Shown one piece after another: positions 48,268 to 57,073 of a DNA stretch of 64,000 nucleotides. Source of the DNA: Mesorhizobium sp. M7A.F.Ca.US.008.03.1.1. GTDB lineage: Bacteria > Pseudomonadota > Alphaproteobacteria > Rhizobiales > Rhizobiaceae. The number at the start of each line of letters is the position of its first letter. Within the stretch, counting starts at the first letter, position 1. Position numbers and translations under genes: made by a program. The notes below the pieces were generated by a model. The model had not been told where the DNA came from. It worked only from the letters and a program-made list of their open reading frames with translations, and did no database searches. The stretch lies in contig NZ_RZRU01000010.1 in NCBI RefSeq assembly GCF_003997495.1, forward strand, positions 76,588 through 140,587, read 5' to 3'.

Positions 48268-49374
48268 ATGAAATACGAAATAAATCGCCGACGATTGCTG
48301 CAGGCGACATCGACCGCCATGGCGGCTGGCGCTCTGTCTTCAATTGCGGGCCGCGTTGCGGCCCAAACACCCAACCAGATCAACGTAGTGCTAGGCGGCG
48401 GCGATTGGGGAAAGGCTAACATTGAGGCTTACGCTAAGCCATTTGAAGCTGAGACCGGTATCAAGGTCAACCCAATCACCGACGACATGGGTATGGGACA
48501 GGTCGAGTTGATGGTAAAATCGGGCAATGTCACGGTAGATGTCGGGGCGCTTACGCAAGGGTCCGGCTTGGTCGCAGCTAAGAAAGGAATTCTTGAAGAA
48601 ATTGATTACTCCTTGTTCAGGAAAGAAGAGCTAGACGGAATTTATGAATTTGCCAAGCAACCGTTTGGCGTGGCAAATTTGATTTACTCATATAATATGG
48701 TATATAGCACAGACGTATTCCCAGCTGATAAACCCCGGCCGACAAACTGGGCTGAATTCTGGGATGCTGATAAGTTTCCCGGCGTTCGCACCTTGGTGTC
48801 CGGCCAGTTTGGTTCAGAAGGACCCTGGGAAGAGGCCCTGTTAGCGGACGGTGTATCTCCCGATAAGCTCTACCCGATGGATATCGACCGGGTGTTTGCC
48901 AGTTTGGACAAAATAAAGCCGCACATCCGTAAGTGGTGGAGCAGCGGATCAGAGATTCAACAGATGTTGCATGATAAGGTCGTTGACATCGCTCAATCGT
49001 ATGACGGAAGAGCTCTACTGTTGATCGATCAGGGCGCCGCGACGGAGATCAATCGAAACCAGGCGAAGCTGCAGTGGGATTATTGGGTCATTCCAAAGGG
49101 TTCACCCAACGCGAAGGCTGCGCAGAAGTTTATCGAATTCGCCACTCGCGCGGAACGTCAGGCAGCATTTTGCCAATTGTTTCCTGAGGGACCAAGCAAC
49201 GGCAATGCGTTCAAACTTCTTCCCGAGAAAGTTGCGCGCAAGCTCCCTACCCACCCAGATTACATCAAGAGCAGCGTTTCCATCAACGGCAAATGGTACA
49301 ATGAGGTAGGCCCCAGCGGTGTTTCCAACACTGAGATGCTTATCCAGCGGTGGAATGAGTGGATCCTGCAGTAG
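48268..49374 (+). CDS. Periplasmic polyamine-type binding protein (PotD-like)
   Basis: 368 aa with an export signal (MKYEINRRRLLQATSTAMAA, cleaved near RVAAQ). The Arg-rich RRRLL and hydrophobic stretch resemble a twin-arginine signal, common for PotD-like proteins in rhizobia. Then INVVLGGGDWGKANIEAYAK, FEAETGIKVNPITDDMG and the later WDYWVIPKGSPNAKAAQKFI, all family 1 features. Ligands of the family are spermidine, putrescine and other amines. First component of the importer with the two genes downstream. Confidence 0.92.
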   Translation: MKYEINRRRLLQATSTAMAAGALSSIAGRVAAQTPNQINVVLGGGDWGKANIEAYAKPFEAETGIKVNPITDDMGMGQVELMVKSGNVTVDVGALTQGSGLVAAKKGILEEIDYSLFRKEELDGIYEFAKQPFGVANLIYSYNMVYSTDVFPADKPRPTNWAEFWDADKFPGVRTLVSGQFGSEGPWEEALLADGVSPDKLYPMDIDRVFASLDKIKPHIRKWWSSGSEIQQMLHDKVVDIAQSYDGRALLLIDQGAATEINRNQAKLQWDYWVIPKGSPNAKAAQKFIEFATRAERQAAFCQLFPEGPSNGNAFKLLPEKVARKLPTHPDYIKSSVSINGKWYNEVGPSGVSNTEMLIQRWNEWILQ

Positions 49375-49509
49375 GGTTGGTTGAAGTGCGAAAGTCCGGT
49401 CGGGGTAACTCCATACCGGGCTAAAGTCGAAACTGATGCTGAAAATGTGACGGGGAGCGGGGTAGCCCACTAGCCTCTCCGCTCACGGCATCGGGTACGA
49501 CGGCAGAAG

Positions 49510-49524
49510 GTACGGCAAATGCCT
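49510..49524. promoter_or_regulatory. Shared near-palindromic motif upstream of the ABC ATPase gene
   Basis: GTACGGCAAATGCCT; one base different from GTACGGCAAGTGCCT at 22216-22230. The GGCA-AR-TGCC core is a near-palindrome suited to a dimeric regulator. Confidence 0.5.
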
Positions 49525-49558
49525 GCTAATGCACGCCAGCGATGGTGGAGGAGCCACA

Positions 49559-50653
49559 GTGAACATGCACGCAATGAATACCGCCCCCCGTTCGGAAGTT
49601 GACGCTGCAGATGTGAACCAATCGGTGCCACAAATTCAGTTCAGCAGTGTTACCAAGATGTACGGGAGTGTTCCGGCGGTCAGGGATCTGTCGCTGACCG
49701 TGCGTCGCGGCGAGTTCTTGACGATTCTCGGCCCGAGCGGCTCGGGTAAGACCACTACCCTGATGCTCTTGGCCGGCTTTGAGGCCCCGAGTTCGGGTGA
49801 TATTATGATCGCCGGCCATTCAGTGGCTTCGGTCCCGTCCTACCGGCGCGATCAAGGAATTGTGTTCCAGAGCTATGCGCTGTTCCCGCATCTCACAGTG
49901 GCTCGAAACCTGGAATTCCCTCTCGAAATGCGGGGCATGGCTCCCGATCAGAGGAAGGTTCGGGTAGCCCGTATGCTTGAGCGCGTGCATCTAGGGGAAT
50001 TCGGCGGTCGCATGCCATCCCAATTGAGTGGCGGTCAGCAGCAGCGCGTGGCGCTAGCCCGCGCGCTGATTGCCGATCCACCCTTCCTATTACTTGATGA
50101 ACCGCTTGGCGCACTCGACCGTAACCTGCGTGAGCAGATGCAGATCGAGATGAAGAGCTTGCACAAGGAGTTCGGTATCACGACGGTGTGCGTTACGCAT
50201 GACCAGGAGGAGGCGCTTACTCTGTCAGACCGGATTGTTGTAATGCGCGCAGGACGTGTCGAGCAAATCGATACACCAGAGGCCCTCTATGATCGGCCAT
50301 CATCGTGCTTTGTCGCTAAATTTCTGGGTGAGGCGAACATTCTCGAGGATGCCTTGTTGCTGGCCAGAGGGGGCAACGCGCCGCAAATCGGCACCGTTGC
50401 GATGATAAGGCCAGAGCGCATCAGTGTACTTCCGAAGACTGCGGAGTGGGCTCAAACGGACCAGCGGCAATATGTTGCCGGTGCGGTCGACGATATGATT
50501 TTTGCCGGCCCTCTGCGAAAATACCATGTTCGCGTTGGCAACAATGTTCTCATCGTCCGGGAACATGTCGCGGCAGACCAACCTGTTTTCCAGCCAGGCG
50601 AGGAGGTTTGCCTCACGTGGCTGCGGTCAGACATTCGCTTCGTTTCGCCATAA
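49559..50653 (+). CDS. Polyamine-type ABC transporter ATP-binding protein (PotA-like)
   Basis: 364 aa from the GTG after GGAGGAG; an ATG ten codons earlier lacks a ribosome site. Walker A GPSGSGKTTT, Q-loop VFQSYALFPHLTV, signature [15 protein letters not shown], Walker B FLLLDEPLGALD, H-loop CVTHDQEEA, and a C-terminal TOBE domain (IRPERISVLP onwards). Preceded by the shared motif at 49510, so it may have its own promoter although it sits inside the importer operon. Confidence 0.94.
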   Translation: MNMHAMNTAPRSEVDAADVNQSVPQIQFSSVTKMYGSVPAVRDLSLTVRRGEFLTILGPSGSGKTTTLMLLAGFEAPSSGDIMIAGHSVASVPSYRRDQGIVFQSYALFPHLTVARNLEFPLEMRGMAPDQRKVRVARMLERVHLGEFGGRMPSQLSGGQQQRVALARALIADPPFLLLDEPLGALDRNLREQMQIEMKSLHKEFGITTVCVTHDQEEALTLSDRIVVMRAGRVEQIDTPEALYDRPSSCFVAKFLGEANILEDALLLARGGNAPQIGTVAMIRPERISVLPKTAEWAQTDQRQYVAGAVDDMIFAGPLRKYHVRVGNNVLIVREHVAADQPVFQPGEEVCLTWLRSDIRFVSP

Positions 50654-50673
50654 GCGATTGATAAGGGATATCC

Positions 50674-52452
50674 ATGAAGCTTTTGCGCAGAATGGCCAAG
50701 GTGCCACTTGGGTTAACCGCGCCCGCGTTCGCGCTTTTGCTTGTGGTTTTCGGTGCCCCTATAACCTTGCTTTTCCTAAGCAGTGTCAATGCCCCCGATT
50801 TCTCGTTCCAATACTACGGAGCGTTTTTCGCCCAGCCAGCTAATGTGCGGGTGCTCTTTCAAACGATAGAAATAAGTCTGGTCGCAACTGCCATCTGCTT
50901 AATCGTAGGCTATCCAACCGCGTATCTGATCGTCACGGCATCCAAGACTCTGCGCATGACGCTCATCGCTCTCGTGATCATCCCCTATTTGACCAGTGGG
51001 CTGGCGCGTACCTACGCATGGATTGTTATTCTTGGGGATCGCGGGGTCATCAACAACATCTTGCTGGACGTCGGATTGATCGATCGACCTCTGCAACTCA
51101 TCTATAACCGAACCGCGGTCTATATTGGCATGGTCCACATCATGCTGCCGATGATGATACTTCCCTTGGTTAGTGCGATGATGGGGATCGATCGGTCCTT
51201 GATGGCTGCTGCACGCAGTATGGGAGCGGGACCTTTCACCGCTTTCAGGCGTGTATTTCTCCCCCTTAGCATTCCAGGCGCACGGAGTGGCTCGCTCCTA
51301 GTTTTTGTGTTCTGCCTAGGATTCTATATCACGCCGGCGGCACTTGGGGGATTGCGCGATGCCATGCTTTCAACCTTCATTGCGGCCGAGGTGAATAGCT
51401 CGTTCGATATTCCGCGCATTGCCGCTGCGTCCTTCATCCTTCTCGGGTTTGCCATTGTGGTGCTTTCCATGGTCGGGCTTGACCTCTCCGGCAAACAAGA
51501 GCAAAGCCAAACTCGAGCTCCGAAGGGCTCGATGTCCCGACTACCCATTGTTCTTGTTATCAAACGAAACTTCAGCGAAATTCTGCGTCCCTATCGTGTC
51601 AAACGGTGGACGGGACGGCGCTACGTGCCTGGGGCGGAAAGGCGATGGCCTAAAGTCGTCGCGATCGTTTTTATCGTTTTGGTGATGGCCTTTCTTTTAT
51701 TCCCAGGGATAATCGTTGTCATCATGTCGTTCAGTTCCGGGGCATTTTTGCAATTTCCGCCTTCGGGCCTGTCGCTTCAATGGTATCGCTCGTTTTTCGG
51801 CGATGCATCTTGGAGCGGAGCAGCTTGGACCAGCGTCGAGATTGGTGTCGAGGTAGCTGTTATTTCTACTCTATTGGGAACACTTGCTGCTTTCGGATTG
51901 AGCCGAATAAGCGCAAGACTTCGCGGCGTGCTGACAATGATCATAATCACGCCTATCACCTTTCCAGTTATCGTGGTCGGTATCGCGACTTATCTGGGTC
52001 TCATCCAGATTGGTCTAATCGGCACAAAGGGTGGTATCGCCCTCGCTCACAGTATCGGCGCTGTTGGAATTGTGGTGGTGATCGTTTCTGCGACGTTGGC
52101 CAACTTCGATCGGACGTTAGAGCAGGCGGCCAAGAGTATGCGTGCCGGACCACTGCAAACGTTTTTTCGCGTAACACTGCCGTTAATCAGGCCGGGAGTG
52201 ATCGGCGGCGCCATGTTCGCATTCCTCCAGTCATTCGATGAAGCGGTCATAACGTCTTTGGTCGGCGGTCTGTCGGTGCGGACGTTGCCCTTGAAGATGC
52301 TGGAGAATATCCGCCACCAAATCGACCCGACGATTGCTGCAGTCGCTTCTCTTTTGATGCTTCTGCCTTTAATCTGGATGCTTGTCCTCTATGCCGTCTG
52401 GTGGCGTTCTCGACCGAGCATGCAGCGAACATTACAGGAAGCCGCTGCCTAA
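50674..52452 (+). CDS. Fused ABC permease (PotB-PotC in one chain)
   Basis: 592 aa, inner membrane. It has two BPD_transp_1 domains, each with its EAA loop: ARSMGAGPFTAFRRVFLPLS in the first half and KSMRAGPLQTFFRVTLPLIR in the second. A cytoplasmic linker of about 50 basic residues (near 265-330) joins them. Separate PotB and PotC proteins are the rule in polyamine importers; fused forms are known from iron (FbpB) transporters and from the y4fN type of rhizobial symbiotic plasmids. Starts 20 bp after the ATPase gene. Confidence 0.92.
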   Translation: MKLLRRMAKVPLGLTAPAFALLLVVFGAPITLLFLSSVNAPDFSFQYYGAFFAQPANVRVLFQTIEISLVATAICLIVGYPTAYLIVTASKTLRMTLIALVIIPYLTSGLARTYAWIVILGDRGVINNILLDVGLIDRPLQLIYNRTAVYIGMVHIMLPMMILPLVSAMMGIDRSLMAAARSMGAGPFTAFRRVFLPLSIPGARSGSLLVFVFCLGFYITPAALGGLRDAMLSTFIAAEVNSSFDIPRIAAASFILLGFAIVVLSMVGLDLSGKQEQSQTRAPKGSMSRLPIVLVIKRNFSEILRPYRVKRWTGRRYVPGAERRWPKVVAIVFIVLVMAFLLFPGIIVVIMSFSSGAFLQFPPSGLSLQWYRSFFGDASWSGAAWTSVEIGVEVAVISTLLGTLAAFGLSRISARLRGVLTMIIITPITFPVIVVGIATYLGLIQIGLIGTKGGIALAHSIGAVGIVVVIVSATLANFDRTLEQAAKSMRAGPLQTFFRVTLPLIRPGVIGGAMFAFLQSFDEAVITSLVGGLSVRTLPLKMLENIRHQIDPTIAAVASLLMLLPLIWMLVLYAVWWRSRPSMQRTLQEAAA

Positions 52453-53038
52453 CTGGCGTGGCAGATCCACTTCCTGATGATGCGTCCGACCTATTCCTAC
52501 GGACTGGCGACAAGCATCTGTTCGGGGCTTCAACGGGCGGATAAAATGGCCACCTGGTCCAAAACGGAAACCAGTAAAGCTCTTGCAATTATCATCTGGC
52601 ACATGCGGATCAAGGATTCGGACTATGTCTGGGATCGGCCGGCCTTGCTCGCCAGCAAGCTCAGACCTGCCGATCCTCTTGCTGCGCGCCAGGATGGAAT
52701 TCGAGGTCAACGGCGCTGACCGGATCGCACAGATCCTTCGCCCGTCTGAACAACGAACAGCTAGCCAACGTCAACCGGCTGATCGCGCGATTTCTGAAAT
52801 CGGCTACCCACCGCGACTTTGACCTTCCTCCTCCCTTAGTGCACCGGGATCAAGGTGACGAACCAAGGGACAGGTCAGCAGAGCGAGCCCTGGTCATCTG
52901 AAAACGCGATGGTGCCGTCTCGGACATTATATTGGCGAAGTGGTGACCGCGTGTGCATAGTTCCAGGCGAAAAAAATAGCCGTGTACAAGACCATATGCC
53001 CGGTCAAAGTCGCCAGATCACCCGCAATAGGTTAAGCA
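52453..53038 (+). pseudogene. Intergenic region with a probable transposase scrap
   Basis: About 590 bp. A frame near 52545-52710 reads MATWSKTETSKALAIIIWHM and DYVWDRPALLASKLRPADP, reminiscent of the C-terminal part of IS110-type transposases (R-P-A-L-x-A-x-K-L-R). Too short and broken to be sure. Confidence 0.35.
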
Positions 53039-54034
53039 ATGAACGAAGCACCACATCTTACGTTTGATCTCGATGCGCATGGCGTGAGCAGAGGACACCT
53101 CGTTGTGCCGGGAGGCGCCGACCATGAAGAGTTCTCGCTTCCGGTTTTTAGTCTTAATAAGGGCGATGGACCGCGCCTTCTTATCACCGGTGGGAATCAT
53201 GGCAATGAAATGGAGGGGCCATTAGTCGCGCGGCGGCTTATCGAGTGGCTGCCACAAGCGCAAACCAGTGGTAGGATCATCGTGCTGCCAGTGCTTAATC
53301 CATTGGCAGTTCAAGCATGGAGCCGCAATACTCCGCTTGATGGTTTGAATCTGAACCGCGTGTTTCCGGGCCGTGCCGACGGGTCTGTTACGGAACGAAT
53401 CGCGGATGCGGTTTCACGCGTATTGTTGCCAAATGCCGACATCGTTTTCGATCTGCACAGCTTCGGCCCAACGTGGGATTTTCCCCCGGCGGTCATCACG
53501 CATCCAATTGCTGATGCGGATCTCATGGCTAAGACGCTCGCAATGGCAGCGGCATTTAAGCTGCCCGTAACATTGCTCTGGCAACATGACGACACGGCTG
53601 GGATGTTCGACAGTTGGGCACATAGCCTAGGGAAGGTATTCGTTTGCGCGGAATTCGGCGGTGGTACGGTTAGCGCAGAAGCTCTAGCGATTTATGAAGC
53701 TGGAGTTCGCAACGCGCTCGTTATGCTTGGACTCGTCGAAGGAAAAGTCGAGGACGTGTCTTTCCGTAACAAAAGGTCCAGTCAGACCCTTGAGACGCTG
53801 ATATCAGACGAGTTGAAATCGCCCGCGCAGGGTATCTTCGAACCTCGCTGCTCTGTGTTGGATGAAGTGAGGTCGGGAGATCTTATAGGTATCCTACACT
53901 CTATGGATTCTGTTTCCGCTCCGTCCATTGACATCCGAGCGCCTGGGCCATCAATCGTCCTAGCCATAGGATCGGGCGCGCATGTCGACCGCAATGAAGG
54001 GGTAGCCATCCTTGCGCGGCCGCTGCATAACTAG
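53039..54034 (+). CDS. Aspartoacylase/AstE-type deacylase (DoeB-like, M14 fold)
   Basis: 331 aa. Zinc ligands His54 and Glu57 in TGGNHGNEMEG and His140 in VFDLHSFG. Substrate-loop DGLNLNRVFPG and the late catalytic Glu region VFVCAEFGGGT are present. The family removes an N-acyl group from an amino acid (N-acetylaspartate, succinylglutamate, N-acetyl-diaminobutyrate). It stands between a polyamine-type importer and methylaspartate ammonia-lyase, so an N-acylated aspartate analogue is a reasonable substrate. The ribosome site is weak. Confidence 0.9.
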   Translation: MNEAPHLTFDLDAHGVSRGHLVVPGGADHEEFSLPVFSLNKGDGPRLLITGGNHGNEMEGPLVARRLIEWLPQAQTSGRIIVLPVLNPLAVQAWSRNTPLDGLNLNRVFPGRADGSVTERIADAVSRVLLPNADIVFDLHSFGPTWDFPPAVITHPIADADLMAKTLAMAAAFKLPVTLLWQHDDTAGMFDSWAHSLGKVFVCAEFGGGTVSAEALAIYEAGVRNALVMLGLVEGKVEDVSFRNKRSSQTLETLISDELKSPAQGIFEPRCSVLDEVRSGDLIGILHSMDSVSAPSIDIRAPGPSIVLAIGSGAHVDRNEGVAILARPLHN

Positions 54035-54487
54035 AGGTACAGATTAGCCGCGCCTTGGCCAGCTGTAGTAACTCCGGTATGAAGGCACTGGCCTCGACTG
54101 GAGCTTATAGGCCAGCTCCTCGGATCGATCAGCGGCTGATCCTGTCTTCCAAAATCATGCCAAAAAGATTGCTTGATCCTTGATCGCTTGGTTTATACTA
54201 ACCATGGTTGAAAGTGGCGGTCCGAGATGGGAGCTGGCCGGACGGATTGATCGCCTAGCTTCTGTTATGGAAGCAGGGGCGACGATCCGGCGCACCGCGA
54301 CCAAGAGGGGAGGCGGACGGTGCCGTCCCCGCTGACGCCCGTAAAACAACTTTATCGTATCTTAAAACGAGATGGGCACGTTCGGGGCTTTATATTGGCA
54401 AAACCGATTCCGAACGGGGCATAACTTAGGACAGAGCGCGCAAATCCGGCCGCAGCTCATAGCTTGGCCAAACTCGAGTATAATTCA
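54035..54487. other. Intergenic region before methylaspartate ammonia-lyase
   Basis: About 450 bp without a recognised gene; likely holds the promoter of the lyase-CoA-transferase-lyase operon. Confidence 0.4.
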
Positions 54488-55741
54488 GTGCAGATCAAAG
54501 ACGTCATTCTCACGCCCGGCAACGGCGCCTTCTTTTATGACGATCAAGCTGCCATTAGGGCAGGGGTTGGCCAGGACGGTTTTGTTTACGTCGGCGAGCC
54601 ATTGACGCCCGGCTTCCGTGATATCCGTGTTCCGGCAGCTTGCTTAAGCGTCGGGCTTGTCCTGGAAGACGATATGGTCGCCTGGGGCGATATGATGGGA
54701 GTGCAATACTCAGGGGCTGGCGGGCGTGACCCCCTGTTTGACGTCGGAGCCATCATGGATCTCACGTCACGTGTTGTTGTCCCGCGGCTCTTAAACATTG
54801 ATGCGTCCAGCTTTTTGACAGCCTGCTCCAGTGTCTTCGATCTCCATACTGGGAAACGACTCCCACTATGCATCGAATATGGGGTCAGCCAAGCCCTTTT
54901 AAGCGCTGCTGCCCATGCTGCGCGTCGTACCATGGCGGAGGTGGTTTGTTCGGAATTTTGCCTATCCATGCCGCATCGTCGTGTCCCAATTTATTGCCAG
55001 AGCGGTGATGCGCGCGAAATCAATGTCGATAAAATGATCCTGAAGGGGGTGGATGTGATCCCGCATGGCCTCATCAACTCGCGTAGCAAATTCGGCGTTG
55101 GGGGAGAAACCTTTCTGGATTTCGTCAAATGGGTGGCGCACCGCGTCAAGCAAATCGGCCAACCAGACTATTCTCCGGTGCTGCATTTCGATGTGTACGG
55201 CTGGATCGGTATGGAGATCGGGCTCGACGTCCAGCGCATCGCCGACTTCATCAGTAAGGTTGCTGACGCGGTTCCGGAGTTCACGGTGAATATCGAATCG
55301 CCAGCCGACTTCGGGTCTACGCCGGCGCAGGTCGAAAATTACGGGCAGATCGTCGGCATTCTGAATGCGCGCGCGTCACGTGCGCGCATCGTTGTCGATG
55401 AACGCTGCAACACCTTAGAGGATGTGCGTCTGTTTGCGGAGGCTAAGGCGACCCATCTCGTGCAGATCAAGACGCCGGACGTGGGCTCGATCGCCGACAG
55501 CGCCCGTGCGGTGCTTCTGTGCAAAGAGAACAACGTGGACGCCTATGTGGGAGGCAGCTGCAGCGAGACGGATCTCTCCGCGCGAGCGACGGTTCACATT
55601 TCGGTGGCAACACAGGCGGACATGATGCTCGCGAAGCCTGGCATGGGCATCGACGAAGGTCTTTCCATTGTAGGCAACGAACAAAATCGGTTGCTCGCCA
55701 TGCTTGATCGGCGTCGGGCACAAAACCTGAAAGCCGCGTAG
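54488..55741 (+). CDS. Methylaspartate ammonia-lyase
   Basis: 417 aa from GTG at 54488, matching the family's usual start (VQIKDVILTPGNGAFFYDDQ); a TTG eight codons earlier is possible. The enzyme removes ammonia from (2S,3S)-3-methylaspartate to give mesaconate. Enolase-superfamily features: HFDVYGWIG, NIESPADFG and IVVDERCNT hold the three acidic magnesium ligands; the catalytic Lys is in HLVQIKTPDVG and the His in IPHGLIN. No glutamate mutase genes are nearby, so methylaspartate probably does not come from glutamate. 11 bp before the CoA-transferase gene. Confidence 0.93.
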   Translation: MQIKDVILTPGNGAFFYDDQAAIRAGVGQDGFVYVGEPLTPGFRDIRVPAACLSVGLVLEDDMVAWGDMMGVQYSGAGGRDPLFDVGAIMDLTSRVVVPRLLNIDASSFLTACSSVFDLHTGKRLPLCIEYGVSQALLSAAAHAARRTMAEVVCSEFCLSMPHRRVPIYCQSGDAREINVDKMILKGVDVIPHGLINSRSKFGVGGETFLDFVKWVAHRVKQIGQPDYSPVLHFDVYGWIGMEIGLDVQRIADFISKVADAVPEFTVNIESPADFGSTPAQVENYGQIVGILNARASRARIVVDERCNTLEDVRLFAEAKATHLVQIKTPDVGSIADSARAVLLCKENNVDAYVGGSCSETDLSARATVHISVATQADMMLAKPGMGIDEGLSIVGNEQNRLLAMLDRRRAQNLKAA

Positions 55742-55752
55742 GAAGCGCCCTG

Positions 55753-56904
55753 ATGCTAAACAGTCTCAAGGACATCACGGTTGTGGCGGTCGAACAGGCC
55801 GTTGCAGCTCCCTACGCATCGTCTCGCCTTGCTGACGCAGGCGCCCGGGTGATCAAGGTCGAAAGGCCCGAAGGGGACTTTGCCCGAAACTACGACAAGC
55901 TGGTGCGGGGGCAGAGCGCGTACTTCGTCTGGCTCAACCGGGGTAAGGAGTCGGTCTGTCTAGACCTGAGGTTGGAGGCGGATCGCGCCGTCCTCGACAC
56001 GCTCATTGCCAGTGCTGATGTCTTCATCCAGAATCTAAAGCCGGGCAGCATAGAAAAACTGGGGTTCGCGTCCGCTGATCTGCGTCGACGATATCCGCGG
56101 CTGATCACCTGCGACATTTCTGGTTTCGGGGAGTCAGGGCCGTATTCCCATTTGAAGGCCTACGATCTGATCGTCCAGGCCGAAACAGGTCTATGCGCTA
56201 TCACCGGCAACCAACAGGGGCCTGCGCGTGTAGGGGTCTCGGTTTGCGATATCTCGGCGGGCATGACAGCGCACAGCGCCATTCTTCAGGCACTGTACCA
56301 CCGCGAGGTCACCGGCGAAGGGACCAGCATCCAGGTGTCACTGTTTGATGCCGTCGCCGACTGGATGAACGTGCCGGTTTTGCAAAATGATTACAGCGGC
56401 TACCAGACGGTACGCGCAGGCGTGAAACACCCGTCGCTCGCGCCGTATGGTGCCTATCGCTGTGCCGACGGCAAAGAGGTCATCTTTTCGGTTCAGAATG
56501 ACCGCGAATGGGTGAATTTCTGCGAGAAATTCCTGAAGCAGTCCGGGCTCACACGCGCACCTGGTTTTGCTGACAATATGGAGCGCCTCGCTCATCGTGC
56601 GCAACTTGATGAGATCATTGAACAGCGGTTTTTTGAACTATCCTGCCACGATGCGATGCAGGAGCTCGAGGCGGCCGGCCTGGCATATGGCCGACTGAAC
56701 GAAGTGGTGGATGTTTCAAAGCATCCACACATTCGCAGGGTGCAGGTTGGAACACCCGATGGAGCCGTCGAGACGATAGCGCCGGCGGCGATTTTCAACT
56801 CGGAGCTCCCCTCGCTTCGCCCAGTCCCGGCTCTTGGCTCTCATACCGAGGCTGTCCGCGAGGAGGTGCGGGCGCTTTTGCGCGAAAGAGCCGCGTCAGC
56901 GTGA
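55753..56904 (+). CDS. Class III CoA-transferase (CaiB/BaiF family)
   Basis: 383 aa, ATG after GTAGGAAG. N-terminal VVAVEQAVAAPYASSRLADA with GARVIKVERPEGDFARNYDK, VFIQNLKPGSIEKLGF, and the catalytic Asp in LKAYDLIVQAETGL. It moves CoA from a donor such as succinyl-CoA to a carboxylic acid. Between methylaspartate ammonia-lyase and a CitE-like lyase, the acceptor is most likely mesaconate or citramalate, as in haloarchaeal and Rhodobacter mesaconate pathways. Co-transcribed with the upstream gene. Confidence 0.9.
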   Translation: MLNSLKDITVVAVEQAVAAPYASSRLADAGARVIKVERPEGDFARNYDKLVRGQSAYFVWLNRGKESVCLDLRLEADRAVLDTLIASADVFIQNLKPGSIEKLGFASADLRRRYPRLITCDISGFGESGPYSHLKAYDLIVQAETGLCAITGNQQGPARVGVSVCDISAGMTAHSAILQALYHREVTGEGTSIQVSLFDAVADWMNVPVLQNDYSGYQTVRAGVKHPSLAPYGAYRCADGKEVIFSVQNDREWVNFCEKFLKQSGLTRAPGFADNMERLAHRAQLDEIIEQRFFELSCHDAMQELEAAGLAYGRLNEVVDVSKHPHIRRVQVGTPDGAVETIAPAAIFNSELPSLRPVPALGSHTEAVREEVRALLRERAASA

Positions 56905-57018
56905 GCGCGCGTTTCAGTAAGGTGAGACTGCTCGCGGTTTACAAAATGCCTGTGTACCTCGGATCATTTCAGCGCACCGGCCGCCTAGAAAGCTCACTGG
57001 CAGCGCCCGCGCTAAAAT

Positions 57019-57062
57019 CGGCCGCAAAGGCGTCTCCATGATCAAGGACACCTTTGCGGCCG
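57019..57062. promoter_or_regulatory. 12-bp perfect inverted repeat before the CitE-like gene
   Basis: CGGCCGCAAAGG (57019-57030) and CCTTTGCGGCCG (57051-57062) with a 20-nt loop, ending 11 bp before the preferred start at 57074 and enclosing an alternative ATG at 57038. In RNA the stem would lie next to the ribosome site. Confidence 0.7.
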
Positions 57063-57073
57063 TTGAAGGCGCG

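Noticed and set aside
54150..54350. Possible nod box or regulator gene upstream of methylaspartate ammonia-lyase
   Set aside because: Only short AT-rich matches; the spaced ATC/GAT pattern of a nod box is missing and the small frames show no DNA-binding motif.
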